Below are positions 35,025 through 43,307 of a DNA stretch of 64,000 nt, in pieces. Numbering within the stretch: position 1 is the first letter of the stretch; every line of letters starts with the position of its first letter. The translations under genes were made by a program, and so were the position numbers. The DNA is taken from assembly GCA_004843345.1 (NCBI GenBank), contig CP039460.1, positions 856,921-920,920 of the forward strand. The letters run 5' to 3'. The notes beneath the pieces are model-generated. The model searched no databases, was not told the origin of the DNA, and saw only the letters and a list, made by a program, of their open reading frames with translations. This stretch comes from Acetobacteraceae bacterium (GTDB taxonomy: Bacteria > Pseudomonadota > Alphaproteobacteria > Acetobacterales > Acetobacteraceae).

Positions 35025-35381
35025 ATGACAAAAGAACCATGGGAACACTGGGAAAAGATTTGTCCTAACCTTACAGATTTTTTAGAAGTTCAAGTTGGAC
35101 AAGATTTTGAGCTTTTTGGTGATACACTTAAAGAAATCATTGCCAATTATGTCTCTGATTACACTCTCAAAACCTCTCAGAAAACACTTTCAGAGCTTAA
35201 AAAACTTCTGCCCCTTTTTCGAAAAGGGAAAATCAATCCTGATCAATTTTTAAATGAAATTAATGACGGAAAACTCTACGAATATGACGATGTACCCACC
35301 CTCCAATATTTTGAAGATATATGCACTTTTCTCAAAAAAGAGATTGAGCAAAAAATGAAAGAGGAAAGGGAAGCAGTATAA
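35025..35381 (+). CDS. Immunity protein, CdiI-type, for the RNase A-like toxin
   Basis: 118 aa, acidic and helical with no leader. It resembles the contact-dependent-inhibition immunity group with a start like F-x-x-L-x-D-F-L-x-V-Q-V-G-Q-D-F, a D-F-E-L-F-G-D motif and a long helical body. It lies 27 bp after the toxin remnant, in the expected toxin-immunity order. It is intact while its toxin is not, as expected if immunity is retained after the toxin is lost. ATG 35025 lies behind an A-rich site without a strong ribosome binding sequence. Confidence 0.65.
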   Translation: MTKEPWEHWEKICPNLTDFLEVQVGQDFELFGDTLKEIIANYVSDYTLKTSQKTLSELKKLLPLFRKGKINPDQFLNEINDGKLYEYDDVPTLQYFEDICTFLKKEIEQKMKEEREAV

Positions 35382-35395
35382 AGCTTTTCTACCTG

Positions 35396-35860
35396 CTAGC
35401 TTAGCCGATGAATGACTTGATTGCTGCTGCCTCGCCAGAACAGGGCTGGGTCTTTGAGTTCCTCGACAAATTTCCCATCAATTAAAACATCTATAAAATC
35501 AAGAATCTCTGCCTGTGCTGCCGTTAAATTTTCCTTTGTGTATCCCGTCCAAAGCCAAACATCCTTAGAAGGGCATTCTGTTTTAACCCGTTTCACCAGC
35601 TTTAAAATTGCAGGCACGTTGTGCGGGTGAAGAGGGTCTCCCCCTGACAAAGAAAGTCCTTGGCGTTTAATCCGCTGATCTTTCAAATCCGTCAGAATGC
35701 GATCCTCAATCTCTTGGGTGAAAGGCAGGCCAGAATCTGGCTTCCAAGTGGTTTTATTATAACAGCCTCGGCATTTATGCTCACAGCCCGCCACAAAAAG
35801 GGTACAGCGCGTCCCCTCTCCATTCACAACATCGACAGGGTAATATTTGTGATAATTCAT
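35396..35860 (-). CDS. nrdG: Anaerobic ribonucleotide reductase activating protein
   Basis: 154 aa, normal length. A radical SAM enzyme that uses a 4Fe-4S cluster and S-adenosylmethionine to place the glycyl radical on NrdD. The cluster motif is C-E-H-K-C-R-G-C-Y-N (Cys 26, 30, 33), followed by L-S-G-G-D-P-L-H-P (SAM binding). It begins 37 bp after the end of nrdD and is in the same orientation, so it is an operon. Confidence 0.93.
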   Translation of the reverse strand: MNYHKYYPVDVVNGEGTRCTLFVAGCEHKCRGCYNKTTWKPDSGLPFTQEIEDRILTDLKDQRIKRQGLSLSGGDPLHPHNVPAILKLVKRVKTECPSKDVWLWTGYTKENLTAAQAEILDFIDVLIDGKFVEELKDPALFWRGSSNQVIHRLS

Positions 35861-35897
35861 GCGCCTCCCCTCAAAGCCTGTTTAACAAAAACCCTTC

Positions 35898-38039
35898 CTA
35901 GCCAAGCTGGCCATTGTCCAAATGTTTCACACGGCGTTTCACCTCTTCCTGCTTGCCAGCATTAAAGGGGCGTGCGTCAGGACTGCCCAGATACCCGCAA
36001 ACACGGCGTGTCACAGACACCTTGGCAGAATCATGATTGCCACATTTTGGACAGGTAAAGCCTTTGCTCGTGCATTCAAATTCCCCCGAAAAACCGCATT
36101 CATAACATTCATCAATCGGAGTATTCGTGCCGTAATAAGGCACAGAGCCATAGCTGTAATCCCAGACATCCTCTAGGGATTTGAGATTATGCTGGATATT
36201 TGGATATTCGCCGTAGCAAATAAATCCCCCTGTTGCGAGGGAAGGATATGGCGCTTCAAAATCAATTTTATCATAAGGATTCACCTTTTTCTCAACATCA
36301 AGGTGAAAACTGTTTGTGTAATAGCCCTTATCGGTTACCCCTGAAATCAGGCCAAATTCCGCAACGTCCAAACGGCAGAAACGGTCGCAGAGATTTTCGC
36401 TTGGCGTGCTGTATAGGCTGAAGCCATAGCCTGTTTCTTTTTTCCAGTCATCTGTCGCCTTTCTCAAACGTGCGACAATTTCCACGCCCTTTTTCCGCAA
36501 GTCTTCATCATCAAAAATATGTGTTTTCCCGCCAAAAAGCGCATTGATTGTCTCATGAAGGCCGATATAGCCCAAAGAGATCGTGGCTCGGCCATTTTTG
36601 AAAATCTGCGAAATATCATCATCTGCTTTGAGACGGACACCACACGCCCCTTCCATATAGAGAATGGGGGCAACTCTGGCTTTAATCCCTTCTAAGCGGG
36701 CAATACGGGTCATCAACGCCTTTTTCGCAATTTCCAGACGATCGTCCAGCAACGCCCAAAAACGGCTTTCATCGCCTTTGGCCTCCAGAGCAATCCGAGG
36801 TAAATTCACACTAATCACCCCGAGATTATTGCGCCCATCATGGATTTTCTCGCCATTTTCCTCATAAACACCGAGGAAACTGCGGCAGCCCATCGGCGTT
36901 TTAAATGAACCTGTCACTTTCACGACCTGATCATAATTAAGAATATCAGGATACATGCGCTTGCTGGCGCATTCTAAGGCCAACTGCTTTACATCATAGT
37001 TCGCATCTCCGTGGGTACGGTTGACCCCCTGACGGATAACAAACACTAATTTTGGGAAAACAGCCGTTTTATGATTTTTACCAAGCCCTGCAAGACGGTT
37101 GCGAAGAATGGACTGCTGAATCAGGCGTGCCTCCCAGCTTGTGCCAAGGCCAAAGCTAAACGTCACAAACGGCGTTTGCCCGTTGGCCGTATGAAGCGTA
37201 TTGACCTCATATTCCAGCGATTGGAAAGCGTCATAGCACTCTTTTTCCGTACGGGACTGCGCATAGGCCTCGACATCTGAAATCCCCCATTCTTGGGCAA
37301 TCTGTTTGTGTTTTTGATAGCTGATTTTAACGTAAGGCTCTAAAATCTCATCGATACAGTTAATCGTTGTCCCACCATAAATATGACTGGCGACCTGCGC
37401 AATAATCTGCGCTGTCACAGCGGTGGCGGTGGAAATAGAGCGTGGCGGTTCAATCTCTGCATTTCCCATTTTAAAGCCCTGCGTCAACATGCCCTTCAGG
37501 TCAATCAGCATGCAGTTAAACATCGGGAAAAAGGGCGAATAATCTAAATCATGGTAGTGAATTTCGCCTCTTTCATGCGCCAGAACGACATCCCGGGGCA
37601 AAAAATGCCGTTTTGCGTAATGTTTCGCAACAATACCCGCAAGAAGATCACGCTGTGTCGGAATGACTTTACTGTCTTTATTCGCATTTTCATTGAGCAA
37701 AGCTGGATTATTCTGCTCCAAAAGGCCCGAAATTTCCTGCGTTAAACGCCCACGCTGTTCACGGGCGACATCTCTGTCATGGCGGTATTCAATATAAACC
37801 CGTGCAAGCTTTTTATATGGGCCTGCCATGAGCTGGTTTTCAACCGCTTCTTGAATCTCCCGAATATCGACTTTTTTCTGACCTTCTAATTGAGAGGCAA
37901 CTTCTCTTGCAACAGTGACGCAATAATCAGGGTCATCAATCCCTGCCGCTTCCGCAGCATGCTGGACGGCTTCCCTGATACGGATTTCATTAAATAAAAC
38001 CTGGCATCCATCCCGTTTAACGACCACTGGCTTCACCAC
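35898..38039 (-). CDS. nrdD: Anaerobic ribonucleoside-triphosphate reductase (class III)
   Basis: 713 aa from GTG 38039, preceded by GAGGAG at 7 bases; this gives the usual length and the usual M-x-x-x-V-V-K-R-D-G-C start (an ATG at 38126 would add 29 residues without homology). An ATP-cone covers about 1-95. The C-terminal end has a four-Cys zinc site (C-Y-E-C ... C-P-K-C) and the glycyl-radical loop R-V-C-G-Y-L-G-S-P. It reduces ribonucleotides without oxygen. It is an unusual gene to find inside a prophage scaffold and points to a low-oxygen niche. Confidence 0.94.
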   Translation of the reverse strand: MVKPVVVKRDGCQVLFNEIRIREAVQHAAEAAGIDDPDYCVTVAREVASQLEGQKKVDIREIQEAVENQLMAGPYKKLARVYIEYRHDRDVAREQRGRLTQEISGLLEQNNPALLNENANKDSKVIPTQRDLLAGIVAKHYAKRHFLPRDVVLAHERGEIHYHDLDYSPFFPMFNCMLIDLKGMLTQGFKMGNAEIEPPRSISTATAVTAQIIAQVASHIYGGTTINCIDEILEPYVKISYQKHKQIAQEWGISDVEAYAQSRTEKECYDAFQSLEYEVNTLHTANGQTPFVTFSFGLGTSWEARLIQQSILRNRLAGLGKNHKTAVFPKLVFVIRQGVNRTHGDANYDVKQLALECASKRMYPDILNYDQVVKVTGSFKTPMGCRSFLGVYEENGEKIHDGRNNLGVISVNLPRIALEAKGDESRFWALLDDRLEIAKKALMTRIARLEGIKARVAPILYMEGACGVRLKADDDISQIFKNGRATISLGYIGLHETINALFGGKTHIFDDEDLRKKGVEIVARLRKATDDWKKETGYGFSLYSTPSENLCDRFCRLDVAEFGLISGVTDKGYYTNSFHLDVEKKVNPYDKIDFEAPYPSLATGGFICYGEYPNIQHNLKSLEDVWDYSYGSVPYYGTNTPIDECYECGFSGEFECTSKGFTCPKCGNHDSAKVSVTRRVCGYLGSPDARPFNAGKQEEVKRRVKHLDNGQLG

Positions 38040-38254
38040 AAAACGCTCCTCTAATTTAGAGTAAAAAAGTCCGTAATTCAGCGCTTTTTTCAATCTTTCA
38101 AAGGCGACTACGGCAGGTGAAACCATAACAATTTCACAAGCGCTTTTATACCCATTTTTCTTTTTTTTAGACCTTGATTTTCAAAAAAGCTGGCTTCCTA
38201 ACGTGTCGCTCTGTTGAGTTTTTTTCCTTTTATTTTTTTAAGAGAATTTTCTAT

Positions 38255-38701
38255 ATGACAATCCCTTCAAATCAAAGCGGATGTTTCTCTTTTGACGCAA
38301 GTGCGTGGAAGGCAACCTTCCCCCTTTTTTCATCCCTTAGCGATCCACAGGCCGAATTTTATTTTAACTGCGCCTGCGATTATTTAAACAATACGCCTGC
38401 CTCTCCTGTACGCAATCTCGCCCAGCGTGAACGGCTTTTATGGCTTTTAACCGCCCATCTTGAGCAATTAGGCCTCACGGCGGATCAAGACGCTGAAAAT
38501 GCGCCCAATGGACTTGTCGGACGTATTTCCTCCGCCAGCCGAGGCTCAGTCTCCCTCAGCACAGATGGGAGCGGTATTCCCCGCAATGGCTGGTGGTTTG
38601 CCCAAACGCCCTACGGGGCAAGCTTCTGGCAGGCCACTTTACCCCTGCGCCAAATGCATCTCCTCCCCGGCAGACCGCATTTTGCCAGAATTTTTCCTTA
38701 A
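38255..38701 (+). CDS. Phage head-tail adaptor (DUF4054)
   Basis: 148 aa from ATG 38255. It matches DUF4054 proteins: F-P-x-F-x-x-L-x-D-P-Q-A, an R-E-R-L-L-W-L-L-T-A-H helix, then G-R-I-S-S-A-S-R-G-S-V-S and W-F-A-Q-T-P-Y-G-A-x-F-W-Q-A-T. It is expected at the portal-tail junction of the virion. Intact; the next gene starts 15 bp after its stop. Confidence 0.85.
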   Translation: MTIPSNQSGCFSFDASAWKATFPLFSSLSDPQAEFYFNCACDYLNNTPASPVRNLAQRERLLWLLTAHLEQLGLTADQDAENAPNGLVGRISSASRGSVSLSTDGSGIPRNGWWFAQTPYGASFWQATLPLRQMHLLPGRPHFARIFP

Positions 38702-38716
38702 GGAGATGCGTTTAAA

Positions 38717-39166
38717 ATGTGCCGTTTATTTGCCAGTACCTCCCGTTTCCTTAATGGACTCAACCACATGCAGAAAGTAACCTTACGTGTTTCTGCTGGA
38801 TGTACCAAAAGCGCTGATTACGCCTTGACGCCTGCTTTTGAAGATTACAGCGTTCTTGCAGATTTGCAGCAGCTTGATTCAGGTTCGCTCCAACTCTCCC
38901 AAAATCTCAGCCAGCAGGCCGAAATGCGAAGCGCCTATCTCAAAGGCGTTTGCCATGCGCTCAACCGCCCCCTCCAAGTGGGCGGAGACCGCCTGATTTT
39001 AAAAGACGGCTCTGAATGGCTGATTACCAGCCTGAACGAAGCGTGGGATGGAAAAGAAGACTGGTGCAAAGTCACCCTCACCCGACAAAATCCTTCCCCC
39101 TCTTTAATTAAACAAATAAATTCAAAAGAAATGGACATAAAACAAGAGGATCAGCTTTCGAAATGA
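38717..39166 (+). CDS. Phage neck protein
   Basis: 149 aa. It occupies the slot after DUF4054 and has the pattern of that small neck gene: a beta-rich start, L-Q-Q-L-D-S-G, R-S-A-Y-L-x-G, and a W-L-I-T-S-L-N-E-x-W-D-G-x-x-D-W-C-K-V-T-L-type end. It probably closes the neck between portal and tail. The start ATG follows AAGGAG. The 3' end overlaps the convergent secreted gene (39151) by 16 bp. Confidence 0.7.
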   Translation: MCRLFASTSRFLNGLNHMQKVTLRVSAGCTKSADYALTPAFEDYSVLADLQQLDSGSLQLSQNLSQQAEMRSAYLKGVCHALNRPLQVGGDRLILKDGSEWLITSLNEAWDGKEDWCKVTLTRQNPSPSLIKQINSKEMDIKQEDQLSK

Positions 39167-39849
39167 AGCTGTAAACCATGCGTGCCTTTTTTTAAGGTTT
39201 GATTCCATTTCTGATGCGCCCGCTTGAAATAAGCTGCATTCTTCCTAGGATTGATTTCCTGCTGGAATTTCACATAGCCATCTTGTGAATCATGCTCAAT
39301 CGTAACCGCCGCCCGGCCCTGCGTAACGGCAGTCAAATGATGCGCCACTATGAGCTTTGCCAAATCTTGTTCCCGCCGTTCCTGCACTGCAAGATCAGTA
39401 TCATCTGTCCCTGTGGAAAGCCGTCCATCCACACAGGAGAAATTGCCGAGGCTTAGAGATTCCCCATCCTCAAACCAAAGCATTAAAGGCAGTCCCTTGC
39501 ATTGGAAAACTTTGGGAGTAAAGGCAATTTTGGCCCTTATCCGTGGACGAAAAACAGATCCATGCTGAATTTCCCAAGGAAGCGGCGTATTCCGAGGTGT
39601 GAAATTCATTTCCGCATTGATATAATCACCTATTTTTGACGTTAAACTTGGGATTTTTTCACCGCTTTCATCGGTGATTTCTGCCAAACTCCACTTGCCT
39701 TCAAAACTCGCAACAAGGGTTGTATTGGGCGGCGCTTGGGGCGCTGTGCAATCCACCGTCAAATCGGCAGGATCGCACGCAGCGCAAAGGAGAAAGGGCA
39801 GAAAAATCCCGACCAGAAATGCTGTAATTCCTCTTTTTCCCTTTGTCAT
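39151..39849 (-). CDS. Secreted protein, LWFxDG/SQG family (member S1)
   Basis: 232 aa from ATG 39849, chosen because GAGGTGT precedes it. A Sec leader ends at about residue 24-26 (L-L-C-A-A-C). The mature part has the family pattern: P-P-N-T-T, E-G-K-W, a beta-rich middle with F-Q-C, then L-W-F-E-D-G-E, V-T-Q-G-R and a helical end. I do not recognise a published domain. Conserved Cys residues suggest a disulfide in the periplasm. It is one of ten related genes in this window. Confidence 0.7.
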   Translation of the reverse strand: MTKGKRGITAFLVGIFLPFLLCAACDPADLTVDCTAPQAPPNTTLVASFEGKWSLAEITDESGEKIPSLTSKIGDYINAEMNFTPRNTPLPWEIQHGSVFRPRIRAKIAFTPKVFQCKGLPLMLWFEDGESLSLGNFSCVDGRLSTGTDDTDLAVQERREQDLAKLIVAHHLTAVTQGRAAVTIEHDSQDGYVKFQQEINPRKNAAYFKRAHQKWNQTLKKGTHGLQLHFES

Positions 39850-39889
39850 TTTACACCTCAAATGCCCAAAATCATGTTTTTAAGAAAAT

Positions 39890-40549
39890 CTATTTTTCCT
39901 CTGTTTTCCCATAAGGTTTTTTCAAATCCGCATCCCATTTTTTACGCATCCTTTTGGTAAAAGCGGAATGGCCTGAAAGATCGGTTTCTTTCTGATATTT
40001 TTCGACCTCAATCTCATCTTCACTCTGGAAAATCAGCGCTTTTTTACCTTGGCTGATAGCGACAATCAGATGCTTGCTTAAAATCTGCGAAAGGTGGTTT
40101 TCCCGAAAACGGTCCTCTACCCGGTCGCCTGTCCGTGCCGTTGCATAAAGGCGCTCTTCGGTACAGGAATTTTTACCCAATTCAAAAAATTCCCCATCCT
40201 CAAACCAGAGTTTTAAAGGCCCGTCAGGACAATCGAGCAAATTACGGCTCACCGCAAAATTGACGAGCGTCCGAGGCATATAGATGACCTTATTGAGATA
40301 TTCCCATGCCATAGGCGCATCCGCCAAGGCAAAGGCCAGCTCATTCTCTGCACCGCTGGTAAATTTTAAAACAGGCGGACGCTCTGGACGCTCTATAACC
40401 TGCCACTTGCCTTTGAAATTTTCGATTGCCTGATCACTTTCGGGCACAAAGGCGGCAATGCTTTTCTGTGGCAGGAAAAGACTGAAACAAACAAAAAGAA
40501 AGCCAAAAAAACAGAATTTACCTGTTAAAGTGCGAGAATACGGTGTCAT
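39890..40549 (-). CDS. Secreted protein, LWFxDG/SQG family (S2)
   Basis: 219 aa with a Sec leader (core about 12-30, cleavage near S-I-A-A-F). Family motifs: F-K-G-K-W, L-L-D-C, L-W-F-E-D-G-E, A-I-S-Q-G-K, and a final K-W-D helix. In tandem with S1, 40 bp apart. Function unknown; the protein is small, exported and probably a beta-sandwich or barrel followed by a helix. Confidence 0.7.
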   Translation of the reverse strand: MTPYSRTLTGKFCFFGFLFVCFSLFLPQKSIAAFVPESDQAIENFKGKWQVIERPERPPVLKFTSGAENELAFALADAPMAWEYLNKVIYMPRTLVNFAVSRNLLDCPDGPLKLWFEDGEFFELGKNSCTEERLYATARTGDRVEDRFRENHLSQILSKHLIVAISQGKKALIFQSEDEIEVEKYQKETDLSGHSAFTKRMRKKWDADLKKPYGKTEEK

Positions 40550-40741
40550 TGTCCTGTTCCTCTGCCCAAAGAAGCCTTGGCAGAACCCCTTTTGGATAAA
40601 AAATAAAGAAGCTGTCAGGTTACCACTAAGTTTTTTCTCCCTTCAAGAGGGGTTGAAAAGATAAAATAACACTTTTTTAAAAAATTTTGCGACTTAAAAA
40701 AACCTTTTTAACCGCAGAAATCTAAGGAAAAATGGTGCTAT

Positions 40742-40792
40742 GGGGAAGCATTTTCCCCTCTAGGCAAAAGCGCGCGCCAGATTTACCTTTTT
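40742..40792. repeat. Intergenic repeat element, copy A
   Basis: GGGGAAGCATTTTCCCC followed by CTAGGCAAAAGCGCGCGCCA and a short AT-rich end. Five copies of this element (A-E) occur at 40.7-51 kb. The rest of the 40550-40905 gap is AT-rich and carries the leader of the chaperone gene. Confidence 0.65.
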
Positions 40793-40905
40793 CCCATGAT
40801 CGAAGAAGAACGTCTCTTTGATTCGGCCCACGCCTAAACGATAGGCATGCTGGGCTTTTCTTTCACTAAAATAATTTTAAATTACATTTTTAAGGATAAA
40901 TTAAA

Positions 40906-41376
40906 ATGCTTAAATCCACTGAATATCTTGTTGAAGAGGGCGCTGACAAAGGCAAACTCTTTGTCATTACCCGCATGTCCGCTTTCGCAGCCGATGAATG
41001 GGCCAGAGACATTGTCCGAGGCTTGGCTGCGGCTGGAAATAAACTCCTAACCTCTTCCATCGACCTTGGGGTGGGAAGCCTCGCCAATGTCAGCTTTGCC
41101 CTTTTTGGCGCAATGCACAAAGAGGATGTTGACCGTGCGCTGCTGCTCTTGCGGGAATGCTGTCAAATCAGACGAGATGCCAGAAATCCGCTGGTTGAGC
41201 CAACCAAAATTTTGGAGGTCGATATTGAAGACCCTCAGACCATTAAAAATCTTTATGTCAAAGCCTTTGAGCTTCATGTGGATTTTTTAAAGGCCGCCGC
41301 AGAGCTGATTTCTCCGATTGTGGCGGCAATGGCAGCGGAGGACAACAAAGGAAAAGAAAGCCCTGCCGCTACGTAA
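40906..41376 (+). CDS. Phage tail assembly chaperone (copy 1)
   Basis: 156 aa. It matches the chaperone gene that lies between tube and tape-measure genes in this phage group: V-I-T-R-M-S-A-F-A-A-D-E-W-A-R, a helical centre, L-L-x-E-C-C-Q-I-R-R-D, D-I-E-D-P, and L-H-V-D-F-L-K-A-A. It coats the tape measure before tail tube assembly. A -1 frame extension (41376-41510) follows and is probably read by programmed frameshifting. Two further copies lie at 46129 and 46913. Confidence 0.75.
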   Translation: MLKSTEYLVEEGADKGKLFVITRMSAFAADEWARDIVRGLAAAGNKLLTSSIDLGVGSLANVSFALFGAMHKEDVDRALLLLRECCQIRRDARNPLVEPTKILEVDIEDPQTIKNLYVKAFELHVDFLKAAAELISPIVAAMAAEDNKGKESPAAT

Positions 41377-41510
41377 ATCTCTCTTTGCCCATTGGAAATG
41401 TCGTGGGGGCAGGATTGGCAACCTTGGAAGAGTTAAAAACCATCTATGACAGCGAGGAATTATGGGATCTTTGGGAAATTTTTCTCGTGGACCGCTATAA
41501 CAGCCTCTAA
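41376..41510 (+). CDS. -1 frame extension of tail chaperone 1
   Basis: This frame has no start of its own and would be entered by a -1 slip near G-GAA-AAG at 41350-41356. It encodes N-L-S-L-P-I-G-N-V-V-G-A, L-A-T-L-E-E-L and D-S-E-E-L-W-D-L-W-E, ending at 41508-41510. The same peptide pattern lies behind chaperone copy 2, also in the -1 frame. Long and short chaperone forms made by frameshifting are established for tailed phages; use of this site is inferred. Confidence 0.55.
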   Translation, partial: NLSLPIGNVVGAGLATLEELKTIYDSEELWDLWEIFLVDRYNSL

Positions 41511-41518
41511 AAATTAGG

Positions 41519-41548
41519 AGAAGCGCCGAAATAGGCGCTTCTTTTTTT
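41519..41548 (+). terminator. Rho-independent terminator after chaperone 1
   Basis: GAAGCGCC pairs with GGCGCTTC around GAAATA, followed by seven T. It ends the plus-strand chaperone transcript before the convergent S3 gene. Confidence 0.85.
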
Positions 41549-41550
41549 AC

Positions 41551-41640
41551 TTAACAGAAAGAAAAGACTGCACTTTGTCCCATAACAGGGAAAAGCGACA
41601 GTCCCAAAACAACCGCAAAAAGACCTGATTTTTTTTGCAT
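41551..41640 (-). pseudogene. Signal-peptide remnant of an S-family gene
   Basis: ATG 41640 opens 29 codons that repeat the signal peptide of S4 (M-Q-K-K-S-G-L-F, cleavage region G-Q-S-A) and then stop at 41551-41553. It lies within the 130-bp duplicated segment and marks the lost end of another copy. Confidence 0.6.
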
Positions 41641-41699
41641 TCACCTCCTCCTTTTCACTTAGTGGAAACTTTTTTTAACTTAAATTATTAAGGAACTTT
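41568..41699. repeat. 130-bp direct repeat, left copy
   Basis: Nearly identical to 43174-43304 (about four differences, one of them a one-base indel). It contains the signal-peptide start of an S-family gene, the TCACC ribosome-site region, TTCACTTAGTGGAA and an AT-rich end. It flanks S3 and S4 together with the right copy. Confidence 0.8.
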
Positions 41700-42470
41700 T
41701 CCTTCCTGTTTCATCTTCAGAAGATTTTCATGATTATATTTGAGGGTGTAATACATGCTTCCCTCTGGACGCATCATCTCCTGAAATTTCTGGATTGCTG
41801 GATCGTCTGCTGGGTAGTCTAACAGGATAGATCTTTTGCCCGAGCTAACAGCAACAATACGATGCTTACTCACCAATTCTGCAAACGCATGCTGTCGATC
41901 ACGCCGTTCCGCATAGGGAAAATTATCAGCAACATGGGTTAACATAATATTTTCTTGACCTCCTATACAGGCCTTATCAAATCCATCTTTACCATCATCA
42001 GTTTTAATATCGTCCACCACAAAGGATTGACCATTTTCAAACCACAATGTCACCGCACCACTGAAACAGGGAAAATATTCCTGCCCTATTTCTAAGCGTG
42101 GCAGCACTCTTATTTTAAAAGGCTCATATGAATGATCTTTTATCTTTCTTCCATCTAGAGCCCCTGGTACTACCCAAAAAAAGATACTCACCCGATGTGA
42201 ATTAAAATGAAGTCGTGGGGTCTCAGGCCAATCACCGTTTACTGGATCTGTTTTAAAACGCCACCCATCTTTTATCGTCGCAACAGGCGTTGTGTTTGGG
42301 GGGACAAAAAGTGCTTTTTTCTGCACTTTTTCTTTTTTACACAAATAAAAATCTGTTTGATCCAGAGGTTTACAATCCACCATTTTAGGCTCTGCACTTT
42401 GCCCCATAACGGGGAAAAGTGACAGTCCCAAAACAACCGCAAAAAAGAGTGGGAGTCTCGGCATTTTCAT
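41688..42470 (-). CDS. Secreted protein, LWFxDG/SQG family (S3)
   Basis: 260 aa. A Sec leader (hydrophobic core about 8-22, cleavage after G-Q-S-A) is shared almost exactly with S4. Family motifs: P-P-N-T-T-P-V-A, C-F-S-G, L-W-F-E-N-G-Q, A-V-S-S-G-K-R-S-I-L-L. The stop codon lies inside the left copy of the 130-bp repeat. The start overlaps the S4 stop (ATGA), so S4 and S3 are translationally coupled. Function unknown. Confidence 0.72.
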   Translation of the reverse strand: MKMPRLPLFFAVVLGLSLFPVMGQSAEPKMVDCKPLDQTDFYLCKKEKVQKKALFVPPNTTPVATIKDGWRFKTDPVNGDWPETPRLHFNSHRVSIFFWVVPGALDGRKIKDHSYEPFKIRVLPRLEIGQEYFPCFSGAVTLWFENGQSFVVDDIKTDDGKDGFDKACIGGQENIMLTHVADNFPYAERRDRQHAFAELVSKHRIVAVSSGKRSILLDYPADDPAIQKFQEMMRPEGSMYYTLKYNHENLLKMKQEGKVP

Positions 42471-43246
42471 TCGGAATCTTTGCCCTCACGCTCAATTTTC
42501 AGCTCATAATCATGATAATATTTGAGGTTGTAATATAAATCGCCGTCTGGCTGAATCAGCTCTCGAAATTTCTGAACAGCGGGGTCATCTTCGGGATAGT
42601 CTAGCAGAATAGATCTTTTGCCAGAGCTTATGGCCACAATGCGATGATTTATTAATAATTTTGCAAATTCATACTCCCTATCACGCTTTTCTGCATAAGG
42701 TGTGTTAATAGAGATATCTGAAATCATTGTATTATCTGGATCTCCACGACAAACACGATCAAAACCATCTTTACCGTCATCATTTTTAACATCTGATACA
42801 ATAAAAGATTGGCCGTTTTCAAACCAAAGCGTTACTGCCCCGCTGAAACAGGGAAAATATTCCTGCCCTATTTCTACATTAGGAACAACCCTTAATTTGA
42901 AAGGCTCTGGCGTATGGTCTTTTATTTTTTTACCAGCCATAGCTCCTGATTCAACCCAATATCGAATTTCTACCCGATGGGAAGAAAACATTACATCGGG
43001 CACAGATGGCGAAAGCCGCTCTGGTGGCTCAATTTTAAGATTCCACTCCCCCTTCACCGTCGCCACAGGCGTGGTGTTTGGAGGGACAAAAAGTGGCTTT
43101 TTTACAAGATTTTCTTTCTCACAAACAAAATATTTTGTGTCCTGAAAGGGCTTGCAATTTATCATTTTAGGCTCTGCACTTTGTCCCATAACGGGGAAAA
43201 GCGACAGTCCCAAAATAACCGCAAAAAGACCTGATTTTTTTTGCAT
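42467..43246 (-). CDS. Secreted protein, LWFxDG/SQG family (S4)
   Basis: 259 aa, close paralogue of S3 over its full length (same leader, same C-F-S-G and L-W-F-E-N-G-Q blocks, S-S-G-K-R-S-I-L-L). AGGAGGGG precedes the ATG at 43246. It is first in a two-gene unit. Three to four Cys residues would allow disulfides in the periplasm. Its 5' end and promoter are duplicated at 41568. Confidence 0.72.
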   Translation of the reverse strand: MQKKSGLFAVILGLSLFPVMGQSAEPKMINCKPFQDTKYFVCEKENLVKKPLFVPPNTTPVATVKGEWNLKIEPPERLSPSVPDVMFSSHRVEIRYWVESGAMAGKKIKDHTPEPFKLRVVPNVEIGQEYFPCFSGAVTLWFENGQSFIVSDVKNDDGKDGFDRVCRGDPDNTMISDISINTPYAEKRDREYEFAKLLINHRIVAISSGKRSILLDYPEDDPAVQKFRELIQPDGDLYYNLKYYHDYELKIEREGKDSE

Positions 43247-43304
43247 TCACCCCTCCTTTTCACTTAGTGGAAACTTTTTTTAACTTAAATTATTAAGGAA
43301 CTTT
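43174..43304. repeat. 130-bp direct repeat, right copy
   Basis: Partner of 41568-41699. It spans the start of S4 and the leader of tape-measure gene 1, so it holds the divergent promoter region of both. Duplication of this segment explains the signal-peptide remnant at 41551. Confidence 0.8.
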
Positions 43305-43307
43305 ATC

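Noticed and set aside
38040-38126. An upstream ATG start for nrdD
   Set aside because: The extra 29 residues have no counterpart in NrdD, while the GTG at 38039 has GAGGAG and gives the usual length.
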